A stretch of DNA of 64,000 bases, from assembly GCA_046295975.1 (NCBI GenBank), contig JBKBMG010000025.1, positions 9,412-73,411 on the forward strand. Direction: 5' to 3'. Positions within the stretch are counted from its first letter, which is position 1, and each line of letters starts with the position of its first letter. The notes under the pieces were generated by a model. It did no database searches. It had not been told where the DNA came from and saw only the letters and a list, made by a program, of their open reading frames with translations. The position numbers and the translations under genes are program-made. This document shows, one piece after another, positions 26,872-35,873 of this stretch. This DNA comes from UBA2357 sp046295975. GTDB lineage: Bacteria > Pseudomonadota > Gammaproteobacteria > Burkholderiales > Rhodocyclaceae.

Positions 26872-27137
26872 GACCTCGCGACGTCGCGGCGGCGAACGTC
26901 ACAACACGATGCGGGGCAAAGCTTGGCACGGCGACCGAGCGGACCAGCCACAAGGGCCAGCCACCAGGGCCGGCGACCGTGGTCGGTCCCAACCATCTGC
27001 ACGGTTTCTCGGTACCGAGCTTCGCTACAATCAATGCCATTGCGAGGAGCGCGCCGCGGACACAGCCGCGGACCTTGCTGACCCCCACTGCGCAAGCATC
27101 AACAGACCATTTTAACAACGAACTTTCGGGCGTACCG

Positions 27138-29846
27138 ATGTCTTTCGAATCTTCACACATTCCGGCGGCAATCGAACAAGCGGCGGCGCTGTCGCGCTTC
27201 TTCTCGCGCATGCTCGCAAGTCGCCCGTGGCTGCGCGAGGCGCTCGAACACAGTGCCGCCCGGCCGCTGACCGCGTCGGACATGCAGCAGTGGCTGGATG
27301 CCCAGTGTGTGAGCGAGGACACGGTGCAGTCGGCCCTGCGCCGCCTGCGCACATGGGCGATCTGTCACCTGATGGTGCGTGACCTGGCCGGGGCTGCGCC
27401 GCTTGCCGAAGTCACCGAGACCATGACGGCGCTGGCCGAAACCGCGGTACGGATCGCTCACGAGATCGCGATCGAGGCCTTGATGCGCCGTTACGGCGCC
27501 CCCCTGTCCCCGTCCGGATGGGAACAGCAGATGCTCATCATCGGCATGGGCAAGCTCGGTGGCCGCGAGCTCAACGTGTCCTCCGACATCGACCTGATTT
27601 TCGTCTATCCGGAGGACGGTGACACCGGCGGCACAAAGGTGATCAGCAACTTCGAGTTCTTCGAGCTGCTGGGCAAGCGCATCATCAAGACGCTCGCCGA
27701 AGTCACCGAGGACGGCCAGGTATTCCGGGTCGACATGCGCCTGCGCCCCAACGGTGACTCGGGTCCACTGGTGTGCTGCTTCGACATGCTGGAAAACTAT
27801 TTCATCACCCAGGGCCGCGAATGGGAGCGCTATGCCTGGATCAAGGCCCGCGTCCTGCATGGTGAGCGCTTCCAGGAACTGGAGCGGATCGTACGACCCT
27901 TCGTGTTCCGCAAATATCTTGATTTCGGTGCGATCAACGCAATGCGCAGCCTGCACGCCCAGATCCGCCGCGAGGTGGCACGGCGGGACCGCGCCAACAA
28001 CGTCAAGCTTGGCCCTGGCGGGATTCGCGAAATCGAGTTCATTGCCCAGGTATTCCAGCTCATCCGCGGCGGACGCGATCGCGAACTGCAGATCCGGCCC
28101 ACGCTGAAGGTGCTGGCACAGCTGGCCGAGCGTGGCATCCTCACGCTGGACGCCACCGCCGAACTGGCCGAAGCCTATATCTTCCTGCGCCGGCTGGAAC
28201 ATCGGCTGCAGTACCTGGACGACGCCCAAACTCATGATCTTCCGGACGCAGAGGACGACCTCGCGCGCATCGCTGCAAGCCTGGGGCTGGATGGCCCTGG
28301 CGGCTTGCATGCGCGGCTGGCGCAAGTCCGCGCAACCGTCAGCCACCACTTCAACGACGTCTTTAGCGATCCCAGCGAGGAAGGCCATGCGCTCGACGAC
28401 CTGTGGACCGGCAGCGGCGACGCCGGCCACGCCGATCCGGCGCTGGAGCAGCTCGGCTACCGCGACCCGCGCGCGGCCGCCGCGCGACTGGCCTCACTGC
28501 ATGGCAGTCCGCGTTACCAGCAACTGCCCGACCACATCCGCAGCCGCCTGGACGCGCTGGTACCGCGTGTCATCGAGGCGGCCGCCGGCACGCCCATGCC
28601 GGATGACACCCTGGCACGCTGGTTCGATCTGCTCGAGGCCATCAGCCGTCGCGGCGCCTACCTCGCCTTGTTGCAGCAATACCCTCAGGCGCTGACACGG
28701 GTCACCGACCTCATCGCGGCCTCGCGTTGGGCCGCGCAATACCTCACCCGTCACCCGATTCTGCTCGACGAACTGCTGGACGACCGCCATCTCCAGGAGG
28801 AGCCCGACTGGGCGCGTTTCAGCGCCGAACTGGCGGAGAACCTGGACGCGATCGAGCCGGACATGGAACACCAGATGGACATGATGCGCGAACGCCATCA
28901 CGCCCAGGTGTTCCGCCTGCTCACCCAGGACATTGCCGGCATGCTGTCGGTCGAGCGCCTTGCCGACCACTTGTCGGCACTCGCCGATGTCATTCTGGAA
29001 CGTACCCTGCCACTGGTCTGGCGCAAGATCCGCAACCGCCATCGCGACACTCCGCGCTTCGCGGTCGTTGCCTACGGCAAGCTCGGCGGCAAGGAACTGG
29101 GCTACGCCTCCGACCTCGACATCATCTTCCTCTTCGACGACGATGCCCCCGAAGCCTTGGACTTGTACTCGCGCTTCGCTCAGCGCATCAACACCTGGCT
29201 GTCCAGCCGCACCGCTGCCGGCATACTGTTCGAGACCGACCTGCGCCTGCGGCCCAATGGCGACGCCGGCCTGCTGGTGACCTCGCTCGACGGTTTCCGC
29301 CGCTATCAACTCGAGAACGCCTGGGTATGGGAACACCAAGCCCTCACCCGCGCCCGATTCGCCGCTGGCGACCCGCGGATCGGCGAAGGCTTCGAGCGGA
29401 TCCGCTGCGAAGTCCTGCGTCAGCCGCGCGACCTCGCCACCCTGCGGGGCGAAGTCCTGGAGATGCGGCGCAAGATGCGCGATGCACACGCCGGCAAGGG
29501 CTCGGATTTCGAGCTCAAGCATGACGCTGGCGGTCTCATCGATGTCGAGTTCCTGATCCAGTATCTGGTACTCGGACATTCGACGAACCATCCGGCGCTC
29601 ACCGGCAACCTCGGCAACATCGCGCTGCTGCGGATCGCCGCCGAGCTCGACCTCATCCCACGCGATCTGGCCGAACAATGCGCTGACAGTTACCGTCTGT
29701 TCCGTCGCCTGCAACATCGCCAGCGCCTCAACGGTCAGGCCTCGCGCGTTCCTCCGCAGGACGTCGCGGCCGCACGCCGGCCGGTGCTGGCGCTCTGGGC
29801 ACATGTGTTCGGCGAAATGGCATCCGGCGCGCCGGCCGATTTGTGA
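27138..29846 (+). CDS. glnE: Bifunctional glutamine synthetase adenylyltransferase/deadenylase GlnE
   Basis: A 902-residue protein with two nucleotidyltransferase halves. The first has GMGKLGGRELNVSSDIDLIF with its D-x-D at residues 150-152 (deadenylylation). The second has AYGKLGGKELGYASDLDIIF near residue 650 (adenylylation). It switches glutamine synthetase activity in response to PII and glutamine. ATG 27138 starts the region of family similarity; the ribosome site is weak. It is divergent from yhdP. Confidence 0.96.
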   Translation: MSFESSHIPAAIEQAAALSRFFSRMLASRPWLREALEHSAARPLTASDMQQWLDAQCVSEDTVQSALRRLRTWAICHLMVRDLAGAAPLAEVTETMTALAETAVRIAHEIAIEALMRRYGAPLSPSGWEQQMLIIGMGKLGGRELNVSSDIDLIFVYPEDGDTGGTKVISNFEFFELLGKRIIKTLAEVTEDGQVFRVDMRLRPNGDSGPLVCCFDMLENYFITQGREWERYAWIKARVLHGERFQELERIVRPFVFRKYLDFGAINAMRSLHAQIRREVARRDRANNVKLGPGGIREIEFIAQVFQLIRGGRDRELQIRPTLKVLAQLAERGILTLDATAELAEAYIFLRRLEHRLQYLDDAQTHDLPDAEDDLARIAASLGLDGPGGLHARLAQVRATVSHHFNDVFSDPSEEGHALDDLWTGSGDAGHADPALEQLGYRDPRAAAARLASLHGSPRYQQLPDHIRSRLDALVPRVIEAAAGTPMPDDTLARWFDLLEAISRRGAYLALLQQYPQALTRVTDLIAASRWAAQYLTRHPILLDELLDDRHLQEEPDWARFSAELAENLDAIEPDMEHQMDMMRERHHAQVFRLLTQDIAGMLSVERLADHLSALADVILERTLPLVWRKIRNRHRDTPRFAVVAYGKLGGKELGYASDLDIIFLFDDDAPEALDLYSRFAQRINTWLSSRTAAGILFETDLRLRPNGDAGLLVTSLDGFRRYQLENAWVWEHQALTRARFAAGDPRIGEGFERIRCEVLRQPRDLATLRGEVLEMRRKMRDAHAGKGSDFELKHDAGGLIDVEFLIQYLVLGHSTNHPALTGNLGNIALLRIAAELDLIPRDLAEQCADSYRLFRRLQHRQRLNGQASRVPPQDVAAARRPVLALWAHVFGEMASGAPADL

Positions 29847-29847
29847 C

Positions 29848-29880
29848 TGTCATGTTATTGAAATATTTCATGTCATGACA
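29848..29880 (+). promoter_or_regulatory. Nested AT-rich dyad upstream of the CYTH-CHAD gene
   Basis: Outer arms TGTCATG (29848-29854) and CATGACA (29874-29880) enclose the perfect palindrome TGAAATATTTCA (29859-29870), in an otherwise GC-rich genome. It overlaps and lies upstream of the -35 box, a normal operator place. CTGTCAT at 29847 recalls a Pho-box half-site, but the 11-bp repeat phase is not kept. Confidence 0.45.
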
Positions 29881-29903
29881 CCGCCCTTGCTCCCCGATAG
29901 AAT
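29875..29903 (+). promoter_or_regulatory. Sigma70-type promoter of the CYTH-CHAD gene
   Basis: ATGACA (29875-29880), 17-bp spacer, TAGAAT (29898-29903). Both boxes match consensus at 5 of 6. It lies about 37 bp upstream of the start codon. Confidence 0.65.
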
Positions 29904-29939
29904 CCCGGCACTTGAGTCACTGTCGGACACGAACGCGTC

Positions 29940-31442
29940 ATGAGTCATGAGATTGAGTTGAAGCTCGCCCTTCCGCGCAAGGCACTCGCCGCACTCAGGC
30001 GCAATCCGGTGATCGTCGCGTGCGATCGACCCGGCAACGCCGTCACACTGGAAAACACCTACTACGACACCGCCGAGCTGGCGCTCAAGCGTGCTGGTGT
30101 GGCCATCCGCACCCGCCGCCAGGGTCGCGTCTGGTTGCAGACGATCAAGTGTGCCGCCGAATCGGCCGGCGGCCTGAGCCAGCGGCCCGAGTGGGAACAA
30201 GCCTTTGACGGTACGTTCGATTTCTCGGTGGTGACCATCCCCAAGATACGCAAGCTGCTCGAACGTCATCGCGATGAGTTGGTGCCGGTCTTTTCCACCC
30301 GTTTCCGGCGCGAAACACGTATTCACGCCCCCGACGAACGAACCCGCATCCTCGTCATGACCGACACCGGCGAAGTCACCGCCGGCGAGCACACCGAGCC
30401 GATCTGCGAGGTTGAGCTGGAACTCGACCGCGGCCAACCGCTCGACCTGTTGTTGCTGGCGTGCCAGCTGGTGGCCGACGTGCCCATGCTGCCCAGCGAT
30501 ATCAGCAAGGCCGAACGCGGCTATCGACTGCACCTGGGCGAACCGCTTCAGCCGCTGCGCGCCGAGCCGTCGCGGATCACGGCCGGGCAGACCCCGGTCG
30601 AAGCCTTCCGCACGCTCGCGTTTTCCTGCATCCGCCAGTGGCAGGCCAATGCAGCAGGCGCCTCGATCAGCGAAGACCCCGAGTACATCCATCAGTTGCG
30701 CGTCTCGCAGCGACGCCTGCGCTCGCTGCTCAAACTGTTCGCCCCCGCCCTGCCCCAGGAATTCGTGGCCGACTGGAGCGAGCGCATCAAGGACAATGCC
30801 GCACGCTTCGGCGACGCACGCGACCTCGACGTGCTCTACGAGGAAATCCTGTCGCCGGTAGCCGGCACCTCGGTGGAGGAAGACGCCGCCCTCGCGCGCC
30901 TTCAGGGGGTGGTGCGCAGTGCCCGCGACACTGCACGCACCCACGCCTCCGCCAACCTCGATCCGGCCGCGCAGGGACGACTGATGCTGGGCCTGAGTGC
31001 GGCCCTGCTCGCCCTGCCCAGTGGCGCACTCGTCGATGCCGCCGACCTGACCGTATTCGCCCGTCTGCAACTGACGCGCCTGCGCAAGAAGATCCGACGT
31101 CGCCACGAAGCCGCGCGCGACCTCGTCCCTACCCGCTTGCACGCGCTGCGTATCGCGCTCAAGCAGTTGCGCTACGGCATGGAGTTCTTCGCCCCGCTGA
31201 TGCCAGCGAAACCGGCCGAGCGCTACACCAAGGCGCTGGCCCGCTCACAGAACGCGCTTGGCTTCATCAACGACGTGGATGTGGCGCGGGCAAGGCTCGC
31301 GGCCTGGGCGGGAGACGACCCAATACTGCGTGCGGCGACCGGTTTCGCTTGTGGTTGGCATGGGCCACGCTACACCAGGCTGTCGCGACGCGCCATCGTC
31401 GAACTCGAGCCACTGCTGTGGGGCAAGGCACCGTGGGCATGA
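29940..31442 (+). CDS. CYTH-CHAD protein, probable inorganic triphosphatase (YgiF-like)
   Basis: A 500-residue fusion. The N-terminal CYTH domain begins with the E-x-E-x-K signature in EIELKL (residues 4-9) and continues with the YYDTAEL and CEVELELD strands. From about residue 215 a CHAD helical-bundle domain follows, with conserved histidines in EYIHQLRVSQRRLRS and in the RLHALRIALKQLRYGMEF repeat. CYTH enzymes hydrolyse triphosphate chains, and CHAD domains bind polyphosphate. It is followed by sixA. Confidence 0.9.
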   Translation: MSHEIELKLALPRKALAALRRNPVIVACDRPGNAVTLENTYYDTAELALKRAGVAIRTRRQGRVWLQTIKCAAESAGGLSQRPEWEQAFDGTFDFSVVTIPKIRKLLERHRDELVPVFSTRFRRETRIHAPDERTRILVMTDTGEVTAGEHTEPICEVELELDRGQPLDLLLLACQLVADVPMLPSDISKAERGYRLHLGEPLQPLRAEPSRITAGQTPVEAFRTLAFSCIRQWQANAAGASISEDPEYIHQLRVSQRRLRSLLKLFAPALPQEFVADWSERIKDNAARFGDARDLDVLYEEILSPVAGTSVEEDAALARLQGVVRSARDTARTHASANLDPAAQGRLMLGLSAALLALPSGALVDAADLTVFARLQLTRLRKKIRRRHEAARDLVPTRLHALRIALKQLRYGMEFFAPLMPAKPAERYTKALARSQNALGFINDVDVARARLAAWAGDDPILRAATGFACGWHGPRYTRLSRRAIVELEPLLWGKAPWA

Positions 31443-31528
31443 GGGCTGGATCACCGCGACGGTCGGGGCAACCACCCACCGCCACCCCGCCCGATACCGC
31501 CGAGGCTGCCTCCCCAAGCCGTATTGCC

Positions 31529-31538
31529 GAAATATTTC
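31529..31538 (+). promoter_or_regulatory. GAAATATTTC palindrome upstream of sixA
   Basis: A perfect 10-bp AT-rich palindrome 51 bp before the sixA start, identical to the core of the dyad at 29860-29869 ahead of the CYTH-CHAD gene. Such a word is very rare in this GC-rich sequence, so a shared operator is possible. Confidence 0.35.
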
Positions 31539-31588
31539 CGCAACATGTTGATCCCATCATTCCTGGGTTTTTGAAGGGACGCAGGAAA

Positions 31589-32041
31589 ATGGACTTGTTG
31601 CTGTGGCGGCATGCCGAAGCAGTCGAGAGCACCCCCGATCACACCCGCGAACTCACCGACCGGGGCCACAAACAGGCGCGCAAGGTCGCCGCGTGGCTGC
31701 AGACCCAGCAGCCCAAGCGCTTGAAAGTGCTGGTCAGCCCGACCTTGCGCACCCGCCAGACCGCCAGCGCCTTCACCGACCAGTTCGAGATCATCTCGGC
31801 CCTCGGGCCGGAAGGCAACGTGGCCGACCTGATCGCCGCCAGCGGCTGGCCCGATGGCAGCACAGCCTGCCTGATCATTGGCCATCAGCCCACCCTGGGC
31901 CGCCTCGCTGCCTTGTTGCTGTCCGGCACCGAGGCAGACTGGACGATCAAGAAGGGCGCGTTGTGGTGGTTCACCAACCGCGTGCGCGATGGCGAAAGCC
32001 AGACGGTACTGCGCGCAGTGATCACCCACGATCTGGTCTGA
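31589..32041 (+). CDS. sixA: Phosphohistidine phosphatase SixA
   Basis: A 150-residue histidine-phosphatase-fold protein. The catalytic RHAE is at residues 7-10 (LLLWRHAEA), SPTLRTRQTA carries the second Arg, and the later His is in LIIGHQPTLG. SixA removes phosphate from His of phosphorelay or PTS proteins. The short length without an added cap domain is typical. The ATG has GCAGGAAA in front; longer frames upstream run inside the CHAD gene in another phase. Confidence 0.9.
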   Translation: MDLLLWRHAEAVESTPDHTRELTDRGHKQARKVAAWLQTQQPKRLKVLVSPTLRTRQTASAFTDQFEIISALGPEGNVADLIAASGWPDGSTACLIIGHQPTLGRLAALLLSGTEADWTIKKGALWWFTNRVRDGESQTVLRAVITHDLV

Positions 32042-32236
32042 ACCCTAGTCAGGACATCGTAGCGGGCAGCCCGGGACCCACCCCGGGGCACCCTCCCCCG
32101 TGCGCGCGGTCCGACCCCGGGAGACACCCAGCACATGGCCGCCATTGCGGTTTCATCTGATTTACCGGGTGTAGCAAATTCAACAGACTGTCTCCTGCGT
32201 TCCGGTTAATATGCGCCACCTCGCAACGAGTCCTTC

Positions 32237-32794
32237 ATGATCAAGCGGTTCATCCCCACTCGCGAAGCCATTGTCCGAAGCCGTCTGCTCAGATGGCTGG
32301 GGCCGCGCATCCATGACCCGCTGCTATGGCACATCAATCGCAACTCGGTCGCACGCGGCGTGTCGATCGGCGTGTTTTTCGGTTTGATGGTGCCGGTGGC
32401 GCAGATCCCCGCAGCCGCGGTGGTCGCCCTGGCAGTGCGGGCCAACCTGTGGGTGGCGGCCATCGCCACGCTCATCAGCAACCCGTTCACGTACGGCCCC
32501 ATCTACTTCTTCGCCTACCGCCTCGGTAGCCAGATTCTGCCGCCCTCGGCGGCCAGCGGCGTAGTGGTCAGCGACGATCATGCGGTGACGACGCTGCAAT
32601 GGATCGTAAACGGCGTACACTGGATGACGGGTATCGGCCGTCCGCTGGTGCTGGGCATGCTCATCATGGCGGTCGTCGGCGCCGTGGTGTCGTATTTCAG
32701 CGTACTGTTGTTCTGGCGCATCAAGGTCGTCCTCAAGCGTCGACGCCAGCGCAGCGAGCGCCTCGCCCTGCGACGCACCGCGGACTCGCGCTGA
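32237..32794 (+). CDS. DUF2062 membrane protein
   Basis: A 185-residue protein. An amphipathic N-terminus with HINRNSVARGVSIGVFFGLMVP leads into membrane segments; this is the DUF2062 signature. Three or four hydrophobic helices follow, then a very basic tail (KRRRQRSERLALRR). Function unknown; DUF2062 domains also occur fused to glycosyltransferases. It stands between sixA and an unknown gene, both on the same strand. Confidence 0.85.
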   Translation: MIKRFIPTREAIVRSRLLRWLGPRIHDPLLWHINRNSVARGVSIGVFFGLMVPVAQIPAAAVVALAVRANLWVAAIATLISNPFTYGPIYFFAYRLGSQILPPSAASGVVVSDDHAVTTLQWIVNGVHWMTGIGRPLVLGMLIMAVVGAVVSYFSVLLFWRIKVVLKRRRQRSERLALRRTADSR

Positions 32795-32880
32795 CGTCGG
32801 CCACGGTACGACGTCTGACTGTATTGCTGCGCACAATAGGGGTATTCTTCGCACTCTCCCCCAAGCTCCGCCCCGAAGAC

Positions 32881-33807
32881 ATGAACGATTCGACCCCGAA
32901 CGGCACGGTACGCGTCATCGATGGCATCAAGCGGGTCCATTACGACGGGTACTGGATCAAGGCCTACGACGCCCCTGCCGATTCGCTCAAGGCCAAGCGC
33001 CGGCTCATCGAGGCCCTGACGCGCCGGCTCTTCAACCACGTAGAGCACGGCATCAACATTCCCGGAAAACGTCTCAAGGAAGCCCGCGAGGCATTCGAGC
33101 AGGAGACCGACCCGGAACGTCGCCGCGTCAAGGGCGCGATGCTCGCAGGCGCGCTGTTCAACCGCGCCACCGACATCTTCACCAAACTTGTGGATCTGCA
33201 GGAGGAAGGCGTGGACGTGCAGCACGACAGTGCGCTGATGCGCGAGTGCGGCCAGTGCCTGCAGGAGTCGCTGACGCTCGGACGCATGGTGTTGCACCGC
33301 AGCGGCGACGAAGGCATCGACGAACTCTGGGGGGAGCCGTTCCGTGCCTTCTCCATCCCCATCGAGGCCTTCTACGAGAGCCGCTACATCAAGATCGCGC
33401 AAACCTTGCGCGACATTGACAAGATCGCCGCGGTCATGGTCGCCACCTTCGCCCCCAATCCCCTGTTCCGTGGCCTTGAGTGCGAGGTCCTGAAGTTCTG
33501 TGCGGCGGCCAAGAACAAGTGCGAAACACTGCGCACCGACGAACACGTATTCGACATCTGGACGGATTTCGTGGTCGCCAGCGAACACCTCACCGCCTTC
33601 ACGCCCCTGCTGGCCGCCGCACCCACCCCGATGCTGATGCAACTGGCCAGCGACGGCAAGCAACTGCTGCTGCAGGGCAAGGAACTGGTGAGCTACATCA
33701 CGCGCGCCCGCGTCCCCATGCCCAAGAGCACGCGCGAATACATCGAGCGCTGCGAGCACTACGCCGCCACCGTGCGCGATCGCCTGCACACGCCGCACGC
33801 CGCATGA
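32881..33807 (+). CDS. Conserved-looking protein of unknown function
   Basis: A 308-residue soluble, mainly helical protein without signal peptide or membrane segment. It starts MNDSTPNGTVRVIDGIKRVHYDGYWIK. Scattered cysteines (for example RECGQCLQE and KFCAAAKNKCE) do not form a regular metal motif. I do not recognise a family. The frame is open further upstream into the DUF2062 gene, but composition and the NTVRVIDGI-like beginning favour this ATG. Its 3' end faces mnmA across a short tandem repeat. Confidence 0.7.
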   Translation: MNDSTPNGTVRVIDGIKRVHYDGYWIKAYDAPADSLKAKRRLIEALTRRLFNHVEHGINIPGKRLKEAREAFEQETDPERRRVKGAMLAGALFNRATDIFTKLVDLQEEGVDVQHDSALMRECGQCLQESLTLGRMVLHRSGDEGIDELWGEPFRAFSIPIEAFYESRYIKIAQTLRDIDKIAAVMVATFAPNPLFRGLECEVLKFCAAAKNKCETLRTDEHVFDIWTDFVVASEHLTAFTPLLAAAPTPMLMQLASDGKQLLLQGKELVSYITRARVPMPKSTREYIERCEHYAATVRDRLHTPHAA

Positions 33808-33916
33808 CGTGATGAGCGGCGCTGCCGACTCGGCAGCGAAACCCGCTACACCCTCCTGGGCCACGCCCAGCTTGTAAAGAAACCGCCCCCATCCAGACAC
33901 CCGCCGTCGATTCGTT

Positions 33917-33980
33917 CACCGGCGTTTGATCACCGGTGTCAATTCGACGGTGTCAATTCACCGGCGTCAATTCACCGGTG
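33917..33980. repeat. 14-bp tandem repeat, about 4.6 copies, reaching into mnmA
   Basis: Units at 33917, 33931, 33945, 33959 and a partial one at 33973, consensus CACCGGTGTCAATT. The last unit encodes the final codons and the TGA stop of mnmA. On the minus strand each full unit places TTGA after the gene end. Confidence 0.85.
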
Positions 33981-35105
33981 CTCAGTGATGATGCCGCCGC
34001 CCAGACAGACCTTGGATTCGTAGACCACCACGCTCTGTCCCGGCGTCAGCGCCCATTGCGGCTGGGCGAACACGATTTCGACACGGTCTTCGGCGATGCG
34101 GTCGATCTCGCACGGCATGTCGGGCGTGCGGTAGCGCGGCTTGGCGGTATACACCCAATGGGTATGAGGATCGCGGCCAGCGATCCAGTTCAGATCGGCC
34201 GCGATCAAGCGTTCGCGCAGCAGCGCGGGGTGGTCGTGGCCCTGCACCACGTAGAGTACGTTGCCCGCCACCGACTTGGCGGCAACATACCAGGCCTCGT
34301 GCTCGCCGGCATCGTCCTGGCGCCCCTTGATGCCGCCGATGTGCAAGCCCTTGCGCTGACCGATGGTGTGATACATCAACCCCTGGTGCTCGCCGAGCAC
34401 GCGATTGTCGTCCAGCGAACGGATTTCGCCCGGACGGGTGGGAAGATAGCGCATGAGAAATTCGCGGAACGGGCGTTCTCCGATGAAGCAGATGCCGGTG
34501 GAGTCCTTCTTCTCCGCCACGTGCAGCCCGGCCTCGGCAGCAAGCGCGCGCACCTCGCGCTTGTAAAGATCACCAAGCGGAAACAGCGTCCGCGCCAGCT
34601 GCGCCTGGTTGAGGCGGTAGAGGAAATAGCTCTGGTCCTTGGTGCCGTCCTCGGCCTTGAGCAACTGATACTCGGTGCGGCCATCGTTGCACCACTCCCG
34701 CACCCGCGCGTAGTGGCCGGTGGCGATGCGCTCCGCCCCAAGCTGCATGGCGTGGTCGAGGAAGCACCGGAACTTGATCTCGGAATTGCACAAGATGTCG
34801 GGATTGGGGGTGCGACCCGCTTCGTACTCGTGCAGAAAATCGGCGAACACGCGGTCCTTGTACTCCTTGGAGAAATTGACAACCTCCAGGTCGATACCGA
34901 TCACGTCACACACCGAGGCGACGTCGACCAGGTCCTGCCGGGTCGAACAGTACTCGGAATCGTCGTCGTCTTCCCAGTTCTTCATGAACAGGCCGGTCAC
35001 CTCATAACCCTGGCGCTTCAGCAACAGTGCGGTCACCGCCGAATCCACGCCGCCGGACATGCCGACGACGACCTTCATCCCCTGGGGGTCTTGCTTACTG
35101 GACAT
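33972..35105 (-). CDS. mnmA: tRNA-specific 2-thiouridylase MnmA
   Basis: A 377-residue PP-loop enzyme: KVVVGMSGGVDSAVTA with the SGGVDS ATP loop, the catalytic cysteines in TPNPDILCNSEIKF and STGICFIGERPFREF, and the HYARV tRNA-binding strand. It makes s2U34 in tRNA Lys/Glu/Gln. ATG 35105 is chosen because AGAAGGA precedes it. It overlaps the end of the upstream gene by 11 nt, so the two are coupled. The stop codon lies in a 14-bp tandem repeat. Confidence 0.97.
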   Translation of the reverse strand: MSSKQDPQGMKVVVGMSGGVDSAVTALLLKRQGYEVTGLFMKNWEDDDDSEYCSTRQDLVDVASVCDVIGIDLEVVNFSKEYKDRVFADFLHEYEAGRTPNPDILCNSEIKFRCFLDHAMQLGAERIATGHYARVREWCNDGRTEYQLLKAEDGTKDQSYFLYRLNQAQLARTLFPLGDLYKREVRALAAEAGLHVAEKKDSTGICFIGERPFREFLMRYLPTRPGEIRSLDDNRVLGEHQGLMYHTIGQRKGLHIGGIKGRQDDAGEHEAWYVAAKSVAGNVLYVVQGHDHPALLRERLIAADLNWIAGRDPHTHWVYTAKPRYRTPDMPCEIDRIAEDRVEIVFAQPQWALTPGQSVVVYESKVCLGGGIITEHR

Positions 35106-35868
35106 TCGGTCCTTCTCCATTCATCCAATCGGCCAGCGGCATGATCACCGGCGGCTCGGCATGATCGACGAACCAGCTATCGACCGCGAACAACGGTCCC
35201 ACCTCGTCGTGGTCGGCCCGGGGCTCGTGCCCCCCGGCGCCGGCAGCGTCGTTCACCACCTCGGGGCAATCGCACAGCGCAAGCAGATAGGCGATGTGAT
35301 CCGGCCAGTCCGGACCGCCCTGCCCTCCGCTCGCGACCAGCGGCGCCGAACGCGCCTCGATCACCGCCGAGAAATGTTGGCTCAGGAACCAGCCGCGCCG
35401 CGCCGGCTCGCGAACCACATGGTGGCGCAACCAGCCTTGCTCGGCCATCAACGCCAGCAAGCGCGTCGTGGTGGTCGAGTGGTCTATGCAGTCCATGCGC
35501 CCCTCGCGCTCCTCGTCGCCGAGGTTGCCGGCCACGTCAGCGAAAACAGGCGTCTGCCCGCCGATCAGCCGGTACAGCGCGGCCAGCGCGTCGGCCAGGC
35601 GCTCGCGCTCGTCCTCGGCATCGCTCACGCCGTCGAACAAGGCGCCGACCCGCGTCAGTTCGTCGGCGAGGAACAGCACCGGCACGCGGCTCGCACAACC
35701 GTAGTTGAAGCACACCTCAAGCGTCCGCCCGGTGCCGGTCTGCGGCGCAGCGCTCGTGACACCTGCACCCGCGGTCATGGCGCCCGCGGTCATCAAACAC
35801 AGCGCGAGACTCAGCCCCCCCCTCCTCAAGCGGAGGCGTCCGGGTTGGCGCAATCGCGCTCCTGGCAT
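35095..35868 (-). CDS. Exported protein of unknown function with Cys-His motifs
   Basis: A 257-residue protein starting MPGARLRQPGRL, with a signal peptide (about residues 1-42, basic then hydrophobic, ending near SAAPQ). The mature part has VCFNYGCASRV, MDCIDHSTTTTRLLALM and SQHFSAVIEA. A Cys in a helix start and a later His recall cysteine-peptidase or transglutaminase-like order, but this is only a visual likeness. ATG 35868 follows the Nudix gene stop by 5 nt. The end overlaps mnmA, so nudJ-like gene, this gene and mnmA form one operon. Confidence 0.65.
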   Translation of the reverse strand: MPGARLRQPGRLRLRRGGLSLALCLMTAGAMTAGAGVTSAAPQTGTGRTLEVCFNYGCASRVPVLFLADELTRVGALFDGVSDAEDERERLADALAALYRLIGGQTPVFADVAGNLGDEEREGRMDCIDHSTTTTRLLALMAEQGWLRHHVVREPARRGWFLSQHFSAVIEARSAPLVASGGQGGPDWPDHIAYLLALCDCPEVVNDAAGAGGHEPRADHDEVGPLFAVDSWFVDHAEPPVIMPLADWMNGEGPNVQ

Positions 35869-35873
35869 CCGCG

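Noticed and set aside
25204..27081. 625-codon open frame antisense to yhdP
   Set aside because: Typical shadow of a GC-rich gene: Arg/His/Pro/Gln-rich, no known motif, no ribosome site.
29847..29880. Pho box upstream of the CYTH-CHAD gene
   Set aside because: CTGTCAT matches one unit, but the 11-bp phased repeats needed for PhoB are not kept. Only a dyad is reported.
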